Assembly: GCF_008710095.1 (NCBI RefSeq) | Contig: NZ_VYKJ01000002.1 | Location: 391,188 to 455,187, forward strand | Origin: Affinibrenneria salicis | GTDB lineage: Bacteria; Pseudomonadota; Gammaproteobacteria; Enterobacterales; Enterobacteriaceae | Length of the DNA: 64,000 nucleotides | Reading direction: 5' to 3' | Part shown: positions 37,125-46,212 of the stretch, one piece after another | Position numbering within the stretch: the first letter of the stretch is position 1 | How the letters are laid out: each line of letters starts with the position of its first letter | Position numbers and translations under genes: made by a program | Notes under the pieces: generated by a model | Told to the model about the DNA's origin: nothing | Seen by the model: the letters and a program-made list of their open reading frames with translations, nothing else | Database searches by the model: none

Positions 37125-38060
37125 ATGACTGAAAATCAAGAGATTAACAAGAAACAGCAGTACAACATCAATAAGCTGCAAAAGCGCCTGCGCCGCCACG
37201 TGGGGGAAGCCATCGCCGATTTTAATATGATCGAAGAAGGCGATCGGGTGATGGTGTGCCTGTCCGGCGGCAAAGATAGCTATGTGATGCTGGATATTTT
37301 GCGCAATCTGCAGCAAAGCGCGCCGGTAAACTTCAGTCTGGTGGCGGTAAACCTCGATCAGAAACAGCCGGGGTTCCCGGAACACGTGCTGCCGGACTAT
37401 CTTGACGGCATCGGCATCGAGTACAAAATTGTCGAAGAGAATACCTACGGTATCGTCAAAGAGAAGATCCCGGAAGGCAAAACCACCTGCTCGCTGTGCT
37501 CACGTCTGCGCCGCGGTATCCTGTATCGCACCGCCGGCGAGCTGGGCGCGACGAAAATCGCGCTGGGCCACCACCGCGACGACATTTTGCAGACGCTGTT
37601 TCTGAATATGTTCTACGGCGGTAAGCTGAAAAGCATGCCGCCCAAACTGATGAGCGACGACGGCAAACACATTGTGATTCGGCCGCTGGCTTACTGCCGA
37701 GAAAAAGATATTGAGCGTTTCGCTCAGGCGCGTCAGTTCCCGATCATTCCCTGCACCCTGTGCGGTTCGCAGCCCAATCTGCAGCGTCAGGTGATCAAAG
37801 AAATGCTGCGCGACTGGGACAAACGCTACCCCGGCCGCATCGAAACCATGTTCAGCGCGCTGCGAAACGTCGTGCCTTCCCATCTGGCCGATCATCAGCT
37901 GTTCGACTTTAAACATATCCGTCACGACAGCGAAGTGGTGAACGGCGGCGATCTGGCCTTCGATCGCGAGACGTTTCCACTGCAGCCGGCGGGCTGGCAG
38001 GACGATGACGACCTGACACCGCCCGATGCGCAGCGGCTCGACGTGGTGGAGATTCGCTAA
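37125..38060 (+). CDS. ttcA: tRNA 2-thiocytidine(32) synthetase TtcA
   Basis: A 311-residue tRNA-thiolating enzyme, equal in length to E. coli TtcA. The PP-loop ATP motif is [12 protein letters not shown] (about 46-57); the two cysteine pairs that bind its FeS cluster are in [12 protein letters not shown] and in [12 protein letters not shown]. It thiolates cytidine 32 in certain tRNAs. Start ATG 37125 gives [22 protein letters not shown], the usual N-terminus. In E. coli dbpA separates ttcA from fnrS; here fnrS is directly next to it. Confidence 0.95.
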   Translation: MTENQEINKKQQYNINKLQKRLRRHVGEAIADFNMIEEGDRVMVCLSGGKDSYVMLDILRNLQQSAPVNFSLVAVNLDQKQPGFPEHVLPDYLDGIGIEYKIVEENTYGIVKEKIPEGKTTCSLCSRLRRGILYRTAGELGATKIALGHHRDDILQTLFLNMFYGGKLKSMPPKLMSDDGKHIVIRPLAYCREKDIERFAQARQFPIIPCTLCGSQPNLQRQVIKEMLRDWDKRYPGRIETMFSALRNVVPSHLADHQLFDFKHIRHDSEVVNGGDLAFDRETFPLQPAGWQDDDDLTPPDAQRLDVVEIR

Positions 38061-38070
38061 GCGAGCGCCA

Positions 38071-38098
38071 GGGACGACGGATGGCGCCGTCCCGTTTT
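38071..38098 (+). terminator. Terminator after ttcA
   Basis: GACGG-atggcg-CCGTC, extendable by GGGAC/GTCCC alternatives, then CGTTTT. It begins 11 bases after the ttcA stop. Confidence 0.65.
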
Positions 38099-38112
38099 AC
38101 CGGTTTACAGGC

Positions 38113-38232
38113 AAAAAAATGCCGACGTTAATGTCGGCATGGTGTGAATCAATCGTGCTATGCAGTAATTCAAAAAAGGAAGTAAGACAATATGGAGCGC
38201 AACGCCCATCGCTTGACGTTGCATTCACCTGC
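38113..38232 (-). ncRNA. fnrS: FNR-induced small RNA FnrS
   Basis: Read leftward from 38232 the RNA begins GCAGGTGAATGCAACG, and contains CAAGCGATGGGCGTTGCGC and CTTACTTCCTTTTTTG, which are hallmark segments of E. coli FnrS. It ends with a perfect terminator ATGCCGAC-attaac-GTCGGCAT and seven T, for 120 nt (E. coli 122). FnrS is an Hfq-dependent anaerobic repressor of aerobic-metabolism mRNAs such as sodB and maeA. As in E. coli it lies beside zntB. The 3' terminator sequence differs from E. coli but the stem is kept, so selection on structure is evident. Confidence 0.95.
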
Positions 38233-38267
38233 AATATCGATAGTGCCGTACTCGCACGCTAAAAATT

Positions 38268-38281
38268 TTGATATTGCTCAA
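38268..38281 (-). promoter_or_regulatory. FNR site of fnrS
   Basis: TTGATATTGCTCAA matches TTGAT-N4-ATCAA with one mismatch. Its centre is 42 bases from the inferred start at 38232, i.e. at -41.5, the classic class II FNR activation position. Confidence 0.88.
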
Positions 38282-38347
38282 TCTTCGCGTGCTTTTTTGA
38301 CTCAGCCGGCCAACACGCCGCGCCGACAGAGAAAATGCCTGCAATAC

Positions 38348-39343
38348 TTATAGCCATTTACTGCGTTTTAGCCACCACGCCACCCCGGCGACCAGCAGCG
38401 CCAGCAGCAGGCAGAAAGTAGCGAACCCCCACGGCGAATTGCTGCCGGGAATTCCGCCCAGATTCGAGCCGAACAGGCCGGTCAGAAAGGTGGTGGGCAG
38501 AAAGAGCATCGCCATCAGCGACATGGTGTAGGTGCGGCGGTTCATCGCATCGGCCATCAGGGTGGTGATTTCGTCGGCCAGCACGGTTGTGCGGGAGATA
38601 CTGGCGTCCAGATCGTCCAGCCCCCGTCCGAGCCGATCGGAAATTTCCTGCATTCTGCGCCGGTCGTCATCCCCCATCCAGGGCAGCCGCTCGCTGGCCA
38701 GCCGGGAAAACACGTCGCGCTGCGGCGTCATGTAGCGGCGCAGCACGATCAGCTGCTTGCGGATCAGCGCCAGCTGGCCGCGCGGCGGAATTTGCTGCTC
38801 CAGCAGGGCGTCTTCCAGTTCAATGATGCGGTCGTGCAGATCCTCGATAAATTCGCCGGTATGGTCAGTCAGCGCATCGGTTATCGCCACCAGCCAGCTG
38901 CCGCTGTCGGTCGGACCATTGCCTTCCTGCAGATCGTTCAGCACCTCGTCAATCGCGTAAATTTTACGGCGGCGGGTGGAAACGAGCAGTTTATCGGTCA
39001 TAAAGACCCGGATGGCGACCAGCTGGTCCGGTCGCTCATCCTCATTAAAATTGATACTGCGCAGCGTGATCATCGTACCGTCGCCCAACCGGGTCACGCG
39101 AGGACGCACGCTATCGCCCGCCAGAGCATCGCGCACGCTGTCCGGCAGCAGCGTCGTCTCGCTTAACCAGCGCGCGCTGGCCGGGTGAGTGTAGTCCAGA
39201 TGCAACCAGCAGGGCTGCATGCTGTTAAGCACATCGTTTTCGCCAATCGGGCGTACCCCGCCGTTCCCATCCAGCTGATAAGCATAAACCGCATCGGCAA
39301 GCTGGAGTGCCTTCCCGTCAACATTTTCCACTCGGCTCTCCAT
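38348..39343 (-). CDS. zntB: Zinc transporter ZntB
   Basis: A 331-residue CorA-superfamily protein. The N-terminal cytoplasmic funnel includes [17 protein letters not shown] and [18 protein letters not shown]. Two C-terminal helices (about 270-325) end in the basic tail WLKRSKWL. At the pore mouth the family GxN motif reads [13 protein letters not shown] recall E. coli ZntB having GVN at that place. ZntB imports zinc with a proton gradient. Only 9 bases separate its start from the mppA stop, so the two are likely co-transcribed. The start ATG lacks a strong Shine-Dalgarno, consistent with coupling. Confidence 0.94.
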   Translation of the reverse strand: MESRVENVDGKALQLADAVYAYQLDGNGGVRPIGENDVLNSMQPCWLHLDYTHPASARWLSETTLLPDSVRDALAGDSVRPRVTRLGDGTMITLRSINFNEDERPDQLVAIRVFMTDKLLVSTRRRKIYAIDEVLNDLQEGNGPTDSGSWLVAITDALTDHTGEFIEDLHDRIIELEDALLEQQIPPRGQLALIRKQLIVLRRYMTPQRDVFSRLASERLPWMGDDDRRRMQEISDRLGRGLDDLDASISRTTVLADEITTLMADAMNRRTYTMSLMAMLFLPTTFLTGLFGSNLGGIPGSNSPWGFATFCLLLALLVAGVAWWLKRSKWL

Positions 39344-39352
39344 CTCGGCACA

Positions 39353-40981
39353 TCACTTTTTACCCTCATGTTTGATGATATACATCGTCTGGCTATACGC
39401 CATGTCTTCAGGATTATTAATTGGATACCCTTTGACCCAGGGTTTGATCAATCGACCATTGGTATATTGATAGATCGGCGCGATCGGCGCGTCGTTCGCC
39501 AGCATCTGCTCCGCTTTATTATAATCTTCGCTGAGTCGCTGCGGATCCGTTTGATTGCCGGCCTCGTCCAGCAAACGATCATAGTCGGCGCTGTTAAAGC
39601 GGGCGATATTACCGCTATGGCTGGAGGTCAGCAGCGAGAGAAAGGTCGATGGCTCATTGTAATCCCCGACCCAGGAGGCGCGCACCACGTCAAATTTGCC
39701 GCTGTTGCGACTGTCGATATAGGTCTGCCACTCCTGGTTCGTCAGCCGCACGTCGACGCCCAGCTTCTTTTTCCACATCGACGCCACCGCGATGGCGATT
39801 TTTTGATGGCTTTCAGACGTATTATACAACAGCGACAGTTTGAGCGGTTTACCGGGGCCATAACCCGCCGCGGCCATTAGCGCTTTGGCCTGCGCGTCCA
39901 GCTCTTCCTGCGAATACTCCTGCAGGTCGCTGGGCGTGGGATGAAAGCCCGCAGTTACTTCCGGCGTGAAATGCCAGGCGGGTTTCTCTCCGCTGCCCAG
40001 CACTTTTTCAGCAATCAGCTTGCGGTCGATGGCGTAAGACAGCGCCTTGCGCACCCGGACGTCGTTGGTCGGCGCCCGCTGGGTATTAAAAGCATAATAG
40101 TAGGTGCCGAGCTGATCCGGCGTGAATACCTGGCCGGGCAGATCTTTCAACAGCTTGCGGTACATGTTTTTCGGGAATGACTCGGTAATATCGATATCGC
40201 CGGCCAGATAGCGTTTGGTCGCGTTCGACTCCTGATTAATCGGCACGAAGGTGACCTTACGCAGAACGGTACCGGCATGGTCCCAGTAATAATCGTTAGG
40301 CACCAGCACCAGTTTTTCGTTAACCACACGCTGTTCGAGCTTAAACGCGCCGTTACCGACCAGATTGCCCGGCTTAGTCCAGTCATTGCCGTATTTTTCC
40401 ACCGTCGGCTGATGCACCGGAAACAGACTGAAATTCGCCAGCAGGCTGATAAAATACGGCACCGGTTTGTTGAGCTGCACCTTCAGCGTATGGTCGTCCA
40501 CCGCGCTCACGCCGAGCCGATCGGGCGGCAGTTCGCCGGCGATGATCCGGTCGGCGTTCACAATGCCGGCCAGCCGGGCGAACCACGCGAAGGAGGACGT
40601 ATTGTGCGGCGTCACCAGCCGCTGCCAGCTGTAGACAAAATCGTTAGCCGTGACAGTGTCACCGTTTGACCAACGCGCCGAGGGACGCAGCGTAAACACA
40701 AACGTGCGGTTATCGTTGCTCTGCCAGCGCTCCGCCACCGCCGGAATAACGTTGCCCTTTTCATCCTGGCTGACCAGCCCTTCGAACAGATCCCTTACCA
40801 CCTGCGCTTCCGGCAATCCCACCACTTTTATCGGATCGAGCGACGCCGGTTCGTCTTTAATGTGCCGCACGATCTCTTGCTTTTCGGCCAGCACGGTTCC
40901 GGCGGGAACCTGAGCCGCCATGGCGTTTCCGCTGACGACCGCCAGCCAGGCGGCACTGAATATATAGCGACGCTGTTGCAT
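39353..40981 (-). CDS. mppA: Periplasmic murein tripeptide/oligopeptide-binding protein MppA
   Basis: A 542-residue SBP_bac_5 protein with a signal peptide (about 1-22, WLAVVSGNAMA). Landmarks: ASLDPIKVVGLPEAQVVRDLFEGLVSQD, NDNRTFVFTLRPSARWSNGDTVTANDFVYSWQRL, VGNGAFKLEQRVVNEKLVLVPNDYYWD, RVRKALSYAIDRKLI and SWVGDYNEPSTFLSLL. OppA and MppA are close; position next to tyrR/tpx and zntB agrees with MppA. It delivers the tripeptide Ala-Glu-Dap to the Opp membrane components for murein recycling. Confidence 0.88.
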   Translation of the reverse strand: MQQRRYIFSAAWLAVVSGNAMAAQVPAGTVLAEKQEIVRHIKDEPASLDPIKVVGLPEAQVVRDLFEGLVSQDEKGNVIPAVAERWQSNDNRTFVFTLRPSARWSNGDTVTANDFVYSWQRLVTPHNTSSFAWFARLAGIVNADRIIAGELPPDRLGVSAVDDHTLKVQLNKPVPYFISLLANFSLFPVHQPTVEKYGNDWTKPGNLVGNGAFKLEQRVVNEKLVLVPNDYYWDHAGTVLRKVTFVPINQESNATKRYLAGDIDITESFPKNMYRKLLKDLPGQVFTPDQLGTYYYAFNTQRAPTNDVRVRKALSYAIDRKLIAEKVLGSGEKPAWHFTPEVTAGFHPTPSDLQEYSQEELDAQAKALMAAAGYGPGKPLKLSLLYNTSESHQKIAIAVASMWKKKLGVDVRLTNQEWQTYIDSRNSGKFDVVRASWVGDYNEPSTFLSLLTSSHSGNIARFNSADYDRLLDEAGNQTDPQRLSEDYNKAEQMLANDAPIAPIYQYTNGRLIKPWVKGYPINNPEDMAYSQTMYIIKHEGKK

Positions 40982-41334
40982 GAAAAATTAACCCTATATC
41001 AGGCAGATAAAAAGTGCGTCTCTGGCGCACCGCCCCATGCATAAAATTTCTCAGCCATTATGATAGCTAATTCGTTAAAAAACGGGCGAAAAATATCGAC
41101 GGCGCGGCGTAATTGTTGACGGGCGGCCGTGCGCATCCTGTTCAGGGCCCGGCCGCCAATGCGCGCGCCAGGCCGCCCTGCGGGCGCTGAGGAAATTTTA
41201 TGTTTAAGATTAAAGGGATAATAAATAACCAGTCCGGCGATAGCGGGCAAGGGAAGACTAAATTTTTATATCAATGTTAACCAGGTTGCCCTACACTGAC
41301 TAGCATGTTAAACACCTGTAATAAGGAAGCAAAC
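40982..41334. other. Divergent gap between mppA and tpx
   Basis: No gene. A possible tpx -10 (TACACT, 41292-41297) lies 38 bases before the start; no good -35 accompanies it. AAGGA at 41323-41327 is the tpx ribosome-binding site. Confidence 0.45.
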
Positions 41335-41838
41335 ATGTCACAATCTGTACATTTTCAGGGTAACCCCGTCTCTGTTGCCGGTCAGCTGCCGAAAAAGGGC
41401 GAGAAGGCAAAAGACTTTACGCTGGTTGCGAAAGACTTGTCCGACGTCGCGCTGAGCAGTTTTGCCGGCAAACGTAAAATCATCAATATTTTCCCCAGCA
41501 TTGATACCGGCGTGTGCGCCGCTTCGGTGCGCAAGTTCAACCAGCTGGCTTCCGGACTGGATAACACGGTTGTTTTATGTATTTCTGCCGATCTGCCGTT
41601 CGCCCAGTCGCGTTTTTGCGGCGCTGAAGGCCTGAATAACGTCAGCACGCTCTCCACGCTGCGCGGCGCTGATTTCAAACAGAATTACGGCGTCGAAATC
41701 GCCTCCGGCCCGCTGCAGGGACTGACCGCGCGCGCCGTCGTGGTGCTGGATGAGCAGAACGTCGTGCTGTACAGCGAACTGGTTAATGAAATCACCAACG
41801 AACCGGATTACGACGCGGCGCTGGCAGCGCTGAAGTGA
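41335..41838 (+). CDS. tpx: Thiol peroxidase Tpx
   Basis: A 167-residue atypical 2-Cys peroxiredoxin. The peroxidatic cysteine is in [10 protein letters not shown] (about 61) and the resolving cysteine in SRFCGAEG (about 95), with the catalytic Thr/Arg region. It reduces lipid and alkyl peroxides with thioredoxin in the periplasm/cytosol boundary as reported for E. coli, though it has no signal peptide here. Start ATG 41335 with AAGGA; an upstream extension to 41305 is not supported. Strong terminator follows. Confidence 0.95.
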   Translation: MSQSVHFQGNPVSVAGQLPKKGEKAKDFTLVAKDLSDVALSSFAGKRKIINIFPSIDTGVCAASVRKFNQLASGLDNTVVLCISADLPFAQSRFCGAEGLNNVSTLSTLRGADFKQNYGVEIASGPLQGLTARAVVVLDEQNVVLYSELVNEITNEPDYDAALAALK

Positions 41839-41853
41839 TTGACTCGTTGTGAT

Positions 41854-41882
41854 AAAAACGGCTGCTGCGGCAGCCGTTTTTA
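41854..41882 (+). terminator. Terminator after tpx
   Basis: AAAAACGGCTGC-tgcg-GCAGCCGTTTTT, a perfect stem with a T-run on the right and an A-run on the left, so it may serve both tpx and the convergent tyrR. Confidence 0.92.
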
Positions 41883-42125
41883 TTGTCAGTGTTAAACCCT
41901 CTGCCCGACAGATGGTGATTGTGCCTGCCGTGTGGCGATCGGCGATAGTTCGAAGAAAGTCGATGATGCAATGTTTCGCCTTAGGCCGGGATGCTGCTGA
42001 GAAACCGTGACGTTTCTTTATCGGCCATGCCTTCAGCAAAAGAGCGAAGGAATGGCGGCGATCTTTTTTGGGCGGGCAAAGACGCCTTCGCGGCAGTCGG
42101 TTTTTTACCTGGCCGCGCAAGCGGA

Positions 42126-43697
42126 CTACTCGTCGTCATCGCCCTGCGCTTTGCGCTGGCTCAGGCCATAATCGCGCAATTTATTGGCGATCGCGGTATG
42201 GGATACGCCCAGCCGTTTCGCCAGTTTGCGCGTACTGGGGTAGGTCTGATACAGCCGGGTCAGCACCGAACGCTCAAAGCGTTTGCTGATATCGTCGAGC
42301 GACCCCGTCAGCATATCCTCGCCCGGCACGCCTTCGGCAGTGAACGCCGGCAGATCGATGTCCTGGATGCTCAGTTCATCGCCTTCCTGCCGGGTCAGCG
42401 CCCGATAAATAGTATTCTTCAACTGGCGCACGTTGCCCGGCCAGCCGTATTGCGTCAGCAACTGGCTGACGTCCGGCGTCAGTCGGGGGCAAGGCATGCC
42501 CTGTTCATCGGCGAAACGCGCAACGAACAGTTCGGCCAGCGGGATAATATCGGCCGGGCGTTCTCGCAGCGGCGGCAGCACCATGGTGAGCACATTCAGC
42601 CGGTAATACAGATCCTCGCGAAACTCGCCGCGCTGCACCAGCTCCAGCAAATTTTTCTGCGTCGCGCAGATCACCCGCACATCAACGTGCACTTCCTGGT
42701 CTTCGCCGACGCGGCGAAACGTACCGTCGTTGAGAAAACGCAGCAGTTTGGCCTGCATGCGCGGCGACATCTCGCCCACTTCATCCAGCAGCACCGAGCC
42801 GCCGTTAGCCTGCTCGAAAAAGCCCTTTTTCCCTTCCAGCGCGTTAGGGTACGCGCCCGGCGCATAGCCATATAGCTCGCTTTCCGCCACATCGTCCGGC
42901 AAAGCCGCGCAGTTCAATGCCAGAAACGGCTGTTTCCCGCGCGGACTGCGCAGGTGGCAGGCCTGGGCCAGCAGATCCTTACCGGTGCCGGTCTCGCCGA
43001 CAATCAATAGCGCGGCGTCCAGCATAGCCAGCTTTTTGGCCTGCTCCACCAGATGGCGCATCCTGGGACTGACCGCCACAATATGGTTAAACGCGCTGTC
43101 GTCATTCACTTCGACATTTTGCAGCTGGCGGCCCATACGCGCCGCCGACTTGAGCATCAGCAACGCGCCGGACGGCGCGCGGTTGTCTTGCGGTTCGTCG
43201 ACGTGAATCGGCACGATCTCCAGCAAAAACGCCTGGCCGCGGATCGCCAACCGCTCGACGGCGGGCGTCAGAGGCTGGCGCGCCAGCCAGCGGGAAAAGT
43301 TAAACTCGGGGATGGCGCCGGCGATAGTCATATCCGCCGGTTTATCGGCCGACAGCCCGAATAAGGTCTGCGCCGCCGGGTTGATCAGTTCGATGTTTCC
43401 GTTCAGATCCAGCGAAAATACCGGCTCCGGCATAGACGCCAGCAGCGCGCGCAGGGCGCGATGTTCACGTTCGGAAGGCATGTAAGCGCTGGTGCGCACA
43501 TCGCTGACGCTGTCGATGCGACGGATATCCGCCATCAACTCGCGGAAGACGTCAAAGTCGACGCTGGCGATATTGAGATAAATACGGCCGGCGGGATCAA
43601 TCTCGATGCCGCGCAGGTCGATCCCACGCAACACCAGCAAATCCAGCAATTCACGCGTCAGGCCAAAACGGTCCTGACAAAAAACTTCCAGGCGCAT
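42126..43697 (-). CDS. tyrR: Aromatic amino acid regulator TyrR
   Basis: A 523-residue regulator: N-terminal ACT domain (1-70), PAS domain (about 80-190), AAA+ domain (about 205-430; Walker A GETGTGKD, Walker B GSVLLDEVGEM) and a C-terminal helix-turn-helix (STRKLAKRLGVSHTAIANKLRDYGL). The GAFTGA loop that contacts sigma54 in relatives is replaced by APGAYPNA, as in other TyrR proteins, which act on sigma70 promoters. It controls aromatic amino acid synthesis and transport with Tyr, Phe or Trp as co-effectors. Confidence 0.96.
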   Translation of the reverse strand: MRLEVFCQDRFGLTRELLDLLVLRGIDLRGIEIDPAGRIYLNIASVDFDVFRELMADIRRIDSVSDVRTSAYMPSEREHRALRALLASMPEPVFSLDLNGNIELINPAAQTLFGLSADKPADMTIAGAIPEFNFSRWLARQPLTPAVERLAIRGQAFLLEIVPIHVDEPQDNRAPSGALLMLKSAARMGRQLQNVEVNDDSAFNHIVAVSPRMRHLVEQAKKLAMLDAALLIVGETGTGKDLLAQACHLRSPRGKQPFLALNCAALPDDVAESELYGYAPGAYPNALEGKKGFFEQANGGSVLLDEVGEMSPRMQAKLLRFLNDGTFRRVGEDQEVHVDVRVICATQKNLLELVQRGEFREDLYYRLNVLTMVLPPLRERPADIIPLAELFVARFADEQGMPCPRLTPDVSQLLTQYGWPGNVRQLKNTIYRALTRQEGDELSIQDIDLPAFTAEGVPGEDMLTGSLDDISKRFERSVLTRLYQTYPSTRKLAKRLGVSHTAIANKLRDYGLSQRKAQGDDDE

Positions 43698-43771
43698 CAG
43701 TGATCAACCCTCTCATTATGGCTACGGCAAACCGCGATAATACTCTTTCATCCGGCGCGGATGAAGTCACC

Positions 43772-43789
43772 TGTCAGCAAAAGTTGACA
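43772..43789. promoter_or_regulatory. Candidate TYR box upstream of tyrR
   Basis: TGTCAGCAAAAGTTGACA fits TGTAAA-N6-TTTACA with three mismatches and keeps the outer TGT...ACA and the G-C spacing. It lies about 75 bases before tyrR, where autoregulation would act. Confidence 0.45.
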
Positions 43790-43829
43790 CTCGGTGAAAG
43801 GACCTTGCCACCTGACGGCGCCAGACGCG

Positions 43830-45056
43830 CTACGCCGGCCGTTGACGATTGATCAGCGCCACACATACGCCCATGGCGCTCATCAGAATCGAACAGGCGG
43901 ACAGCAGCAGGAAGCTGGCGGCCCAACTGCCGGTCAGCGAATGCAGGCCGCCGGTGATTAACGGACCGACGGAGGCCAACGTATACCCCACGCCCTGCAC
44001 CGCCGACGAGAAACGCCGGTTATCGTCCAGATCGCGCGCATTCTCCATGATCAACATAAAGATAGCGGTAAAACCGCCGCCCTGCGCCACCCCGCTGACC
44101 AGCGACCAGAACAGCCACTGTTGCGGCCAGTAATACATGCCGGCCGGCGTCATCATCCAGAAAATACCCACCATAACCAGCAACAGCGAACGGGGAACGC
44201 GCCACATGGAGGCCATCATCGGCACGCCGAAGGAACCGATCAGCGCGGTAATCTGAAACACCGACGCAATCAGCCCGGCCCGCGCCGCGCTCATCCCGGC
44301 TTCCTGGGTCAGCCAGGTCGGCAACCAGGCGGTCATGCCATAATAAACCAGCAGATGAACGGTAAAGGCGACCACCAGATACCAGAGTATCGGCCGGCGC
44401 CAGAACGAATACGGCCGATCCGTCGGTAAATTCACCCGCGCTTTTAACGCCGGCCGGTCAGCTCGATCGGCCGGCGCTTGCCGGCTGAGTCGTTTTTTGC
44501 GCTGGATTACCCTGCCCCAGCAAATCAGCGCCAGAACGGCCAGCGCCGCCCAGCAGGCCAGCGCCGAGCGCCAGCCGGCCCACAGCGCCAGCGGAGCGGT
44601 CAGCGCGGAGGTCAGCATGGTGCCGACATTAAGCGCCGCGGTGTAAAGCCCGGTGGCCATATTGCGACGCTGGCTGAAATCGCGTGCGATAACCATCAGG
44701 CAGACGATGTTGCCGATGGTCAGCGAGGCGCCCAAAATCAGCGTGCCGGCCAGCGCGGTATTCAGTCCGCCCGCCGGGCGCAGCAGCGTGCCGATAATGG
44801 TGCCGGCCAGAGTAATCAAAATCGCTTTTTCAATACCGGTACGGGAAATCAGTACGGAGGCCAGCGGCGTCAGTATGCCGAAACAGAGCACCGGAATACT
44901 GGTCAGCATCCCGGCCATGGTCACATTGATCGCTAAATCTGCACGCAGTTGATCGATAACGGGCGCGATGGCGGTGAGGGGACTGCGCAAATTAAGCGCC
45001 AGGGCAAGCAGTGCAAACAGGATCAACAGCGGCAGCTGTATTCGGTAAGTACGCAT
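43830..45056 (-). CDS. MFS transporter, CynX/NimT family
   Basis: A 408-residue major-facilitator protein with twelve membrane segments. The first half (LNLRSPLTAIAPVIDQLRADL, SVLISRTGIEKAILITLAGTIIGTLLRP) and the charged central loop (QRKKRLSRQAPADRADRPALK) are typical, and resemble CynX and the nitroimidazole-resistance transporter NimT. Its natural substrate is unknown. It lies between ycjF and tyrR, which are adjacent in E. coli, so it is an insertion relative to that order. Confidence 0.85.
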   Translation of the reverse strand: MRTYRIQLPLLILFALLALALNLRSPLTAIAPVIDQLRADLAINVTMAGMLTSIPVLCFGILTPLASVLISRTGIEKAILITLAGTIIGTLLRPAGGLNTALAGTLILGASLTIGNIVCLMVIARDFSQRRNMATGLYTAALNVGTMLTSALTAPLALWAGWRSALACWAALAVLALICWGRVIQRKKRLSRQAPADRADRPALKARVNLPTDRPYSFWRRPILWYLVVAFTVHLLVYYGMTAWLPTWLTQEAGMSAARAGLIASVFQITALIGSFGVPMMASMWRVPRSLLLVMVGIFWMMTPAGMYYWPQQWLFWSLVSGVAQGGGFTAIFMLIMENARDLDDNRRFSSAVQGVGYTLASVGPLITGGLHSLTGSWAASFLLLSACSILMSAMGVCVALINRQRPA

Positions 45057-45144
45057 TTTTACATCATATCAGTGCGGGAAAGGCGTATTGCAATATACGC
45101 CTTTCTGCCGGCGCGCACAGCCCGGCGCCGTGCCGTAACGATGA

Positions 45145-46212
45145 TTATTTGTTCTGCGGCGGCGGCTTGTCGTTGCTCAGCGTCGCCCGCAGTTGACCAA
45201 TCAGTTCGCGCCGGAAGTCGCCAAGGCGCGGTTTATCCTGATCCAGCCACGGCAGCGGACGGCACAGTTCCATCGCCTTGATGCCCAGACGCGCCGTCAG
45301 CAGGCCGGCGCCGATGCCCTGCGCCGCGCGGGCTGACAGACGGGCAGCCAGATCCTGCGACATCCAGTCCATACCCACCTCGCGCACCAGTTCCGAGGCG
45401 CCGGCGAAAGCGATATTCAGCAGCACGAGGCGGAACAAACGAATACGGCTGAAATAACCCAGTTCGATGCCGTACAGCGCGGCGATGCGGTTGATCAGCC
45501 GCAGGTTGCGCCAGGCGATAAACGCCATGTCCACCAGCGCCAGCGGGCTGACGGCGATCATCAGCGTCGATTCGGCGGCGGAACGGCTGATTTCGCGCCG
45601 CGCCTGCTGGTCCAGCACCGGCTGCACCATGCGGGCGTATAGCTCGACCACCTCGCGATCGTTGTGCGTCTCATGCAGCGAGGCCTGCCAGCGCCGCAGC
45701 GCCGGGTGGCTATGGTCGAGACCGGCCTGGCGCGCCAGCTTCTCGCAAAATGCGCGCCCGCGGCCGGCCGCATGGCTGTGTAGCAGATCGCGCGCCACGT
45801 CGCGCGTTTCCGCCCGCTGGCGCAGCCGGTACAGCCGGCGCCACTCCACCGCCAGCGACCCGACGCCGGCGGCGACGATCAGTCCGCCGGCGCCGATCGC
45901 CCCCAGCGCGATCCAGTCCTGCTGCAGCCAGGACTGATATACCGACTGCACGCCCTGCGCCAGCACGCTGACGCCGAACAGCCCCAGCCCGACGCCGGCC
46001 ATTTTGCGCCACAGGCTGCGGCGCGGCTTCAGCGCGGCGGTCAGCGCGGCTTCCGCCGCCCCTTCCTCTTCCTGCTGCGCCTGTTCGACGTTGAGCGGAG
46101 AGAAATGTTGCGCCTGCTGTTCATCGAAGGTCATTGCGGCGCGAATTTCCGGCGCCGGCGCTTCCGGCGGCGTCTGGCCGAAATCAATACGAGGTTTCAG
46201 CGGATCGTTCAT
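45145..46212 (-). CDS. ycjF: YcjF, DUF697/TIGR01620 membrane protein
   Basis: A 355-residue inner-membrane protein: an acidic, Glu-rich cytoplasmic N-terminus, two closely spaced membrane segments (about 70-125), and a C-terminal DUF697-type region with amphipathic helices ([53 protein letters not shown]). It overlaps the ycjX stop by 4 bases (ATGA), showing translational coupling. YcjX and YcjF are co-induced with the phage-shock proteins in several enterobacteria; function is uncertain. Confidence 0.93.
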   Translation of the reverse strand: MNDPLKPRIDFGQTPPEAPAPEIRAAMTFDEQQAQHFSPLNVEQAQQEEEGAAEAALTAALKPRRSLWRKMAGVGLGLFGVSVLAQGVQSVYQSWLQQDWIALGAIGAGGLIVAAGVGSLAVEWRRLYRLRQRAETRDVARDLLHSHAAGRGRAFCEKLARQAGLDHSHPALRRWQASLHETHNDREVVELYARMVQPVLDQQARREISRSAAESTLMIAVSPLALVDMAFIAWRNLRLINRIAALYGIELGYFSRIRLFRLVLLNIAFAGASELVREVGMDWMSQDLAARLSARAAQGIGAGLLTARLGIKAMELCRPLPWLDQDKPRLGDFRRELIGQLRATLSNDKPPPQNK

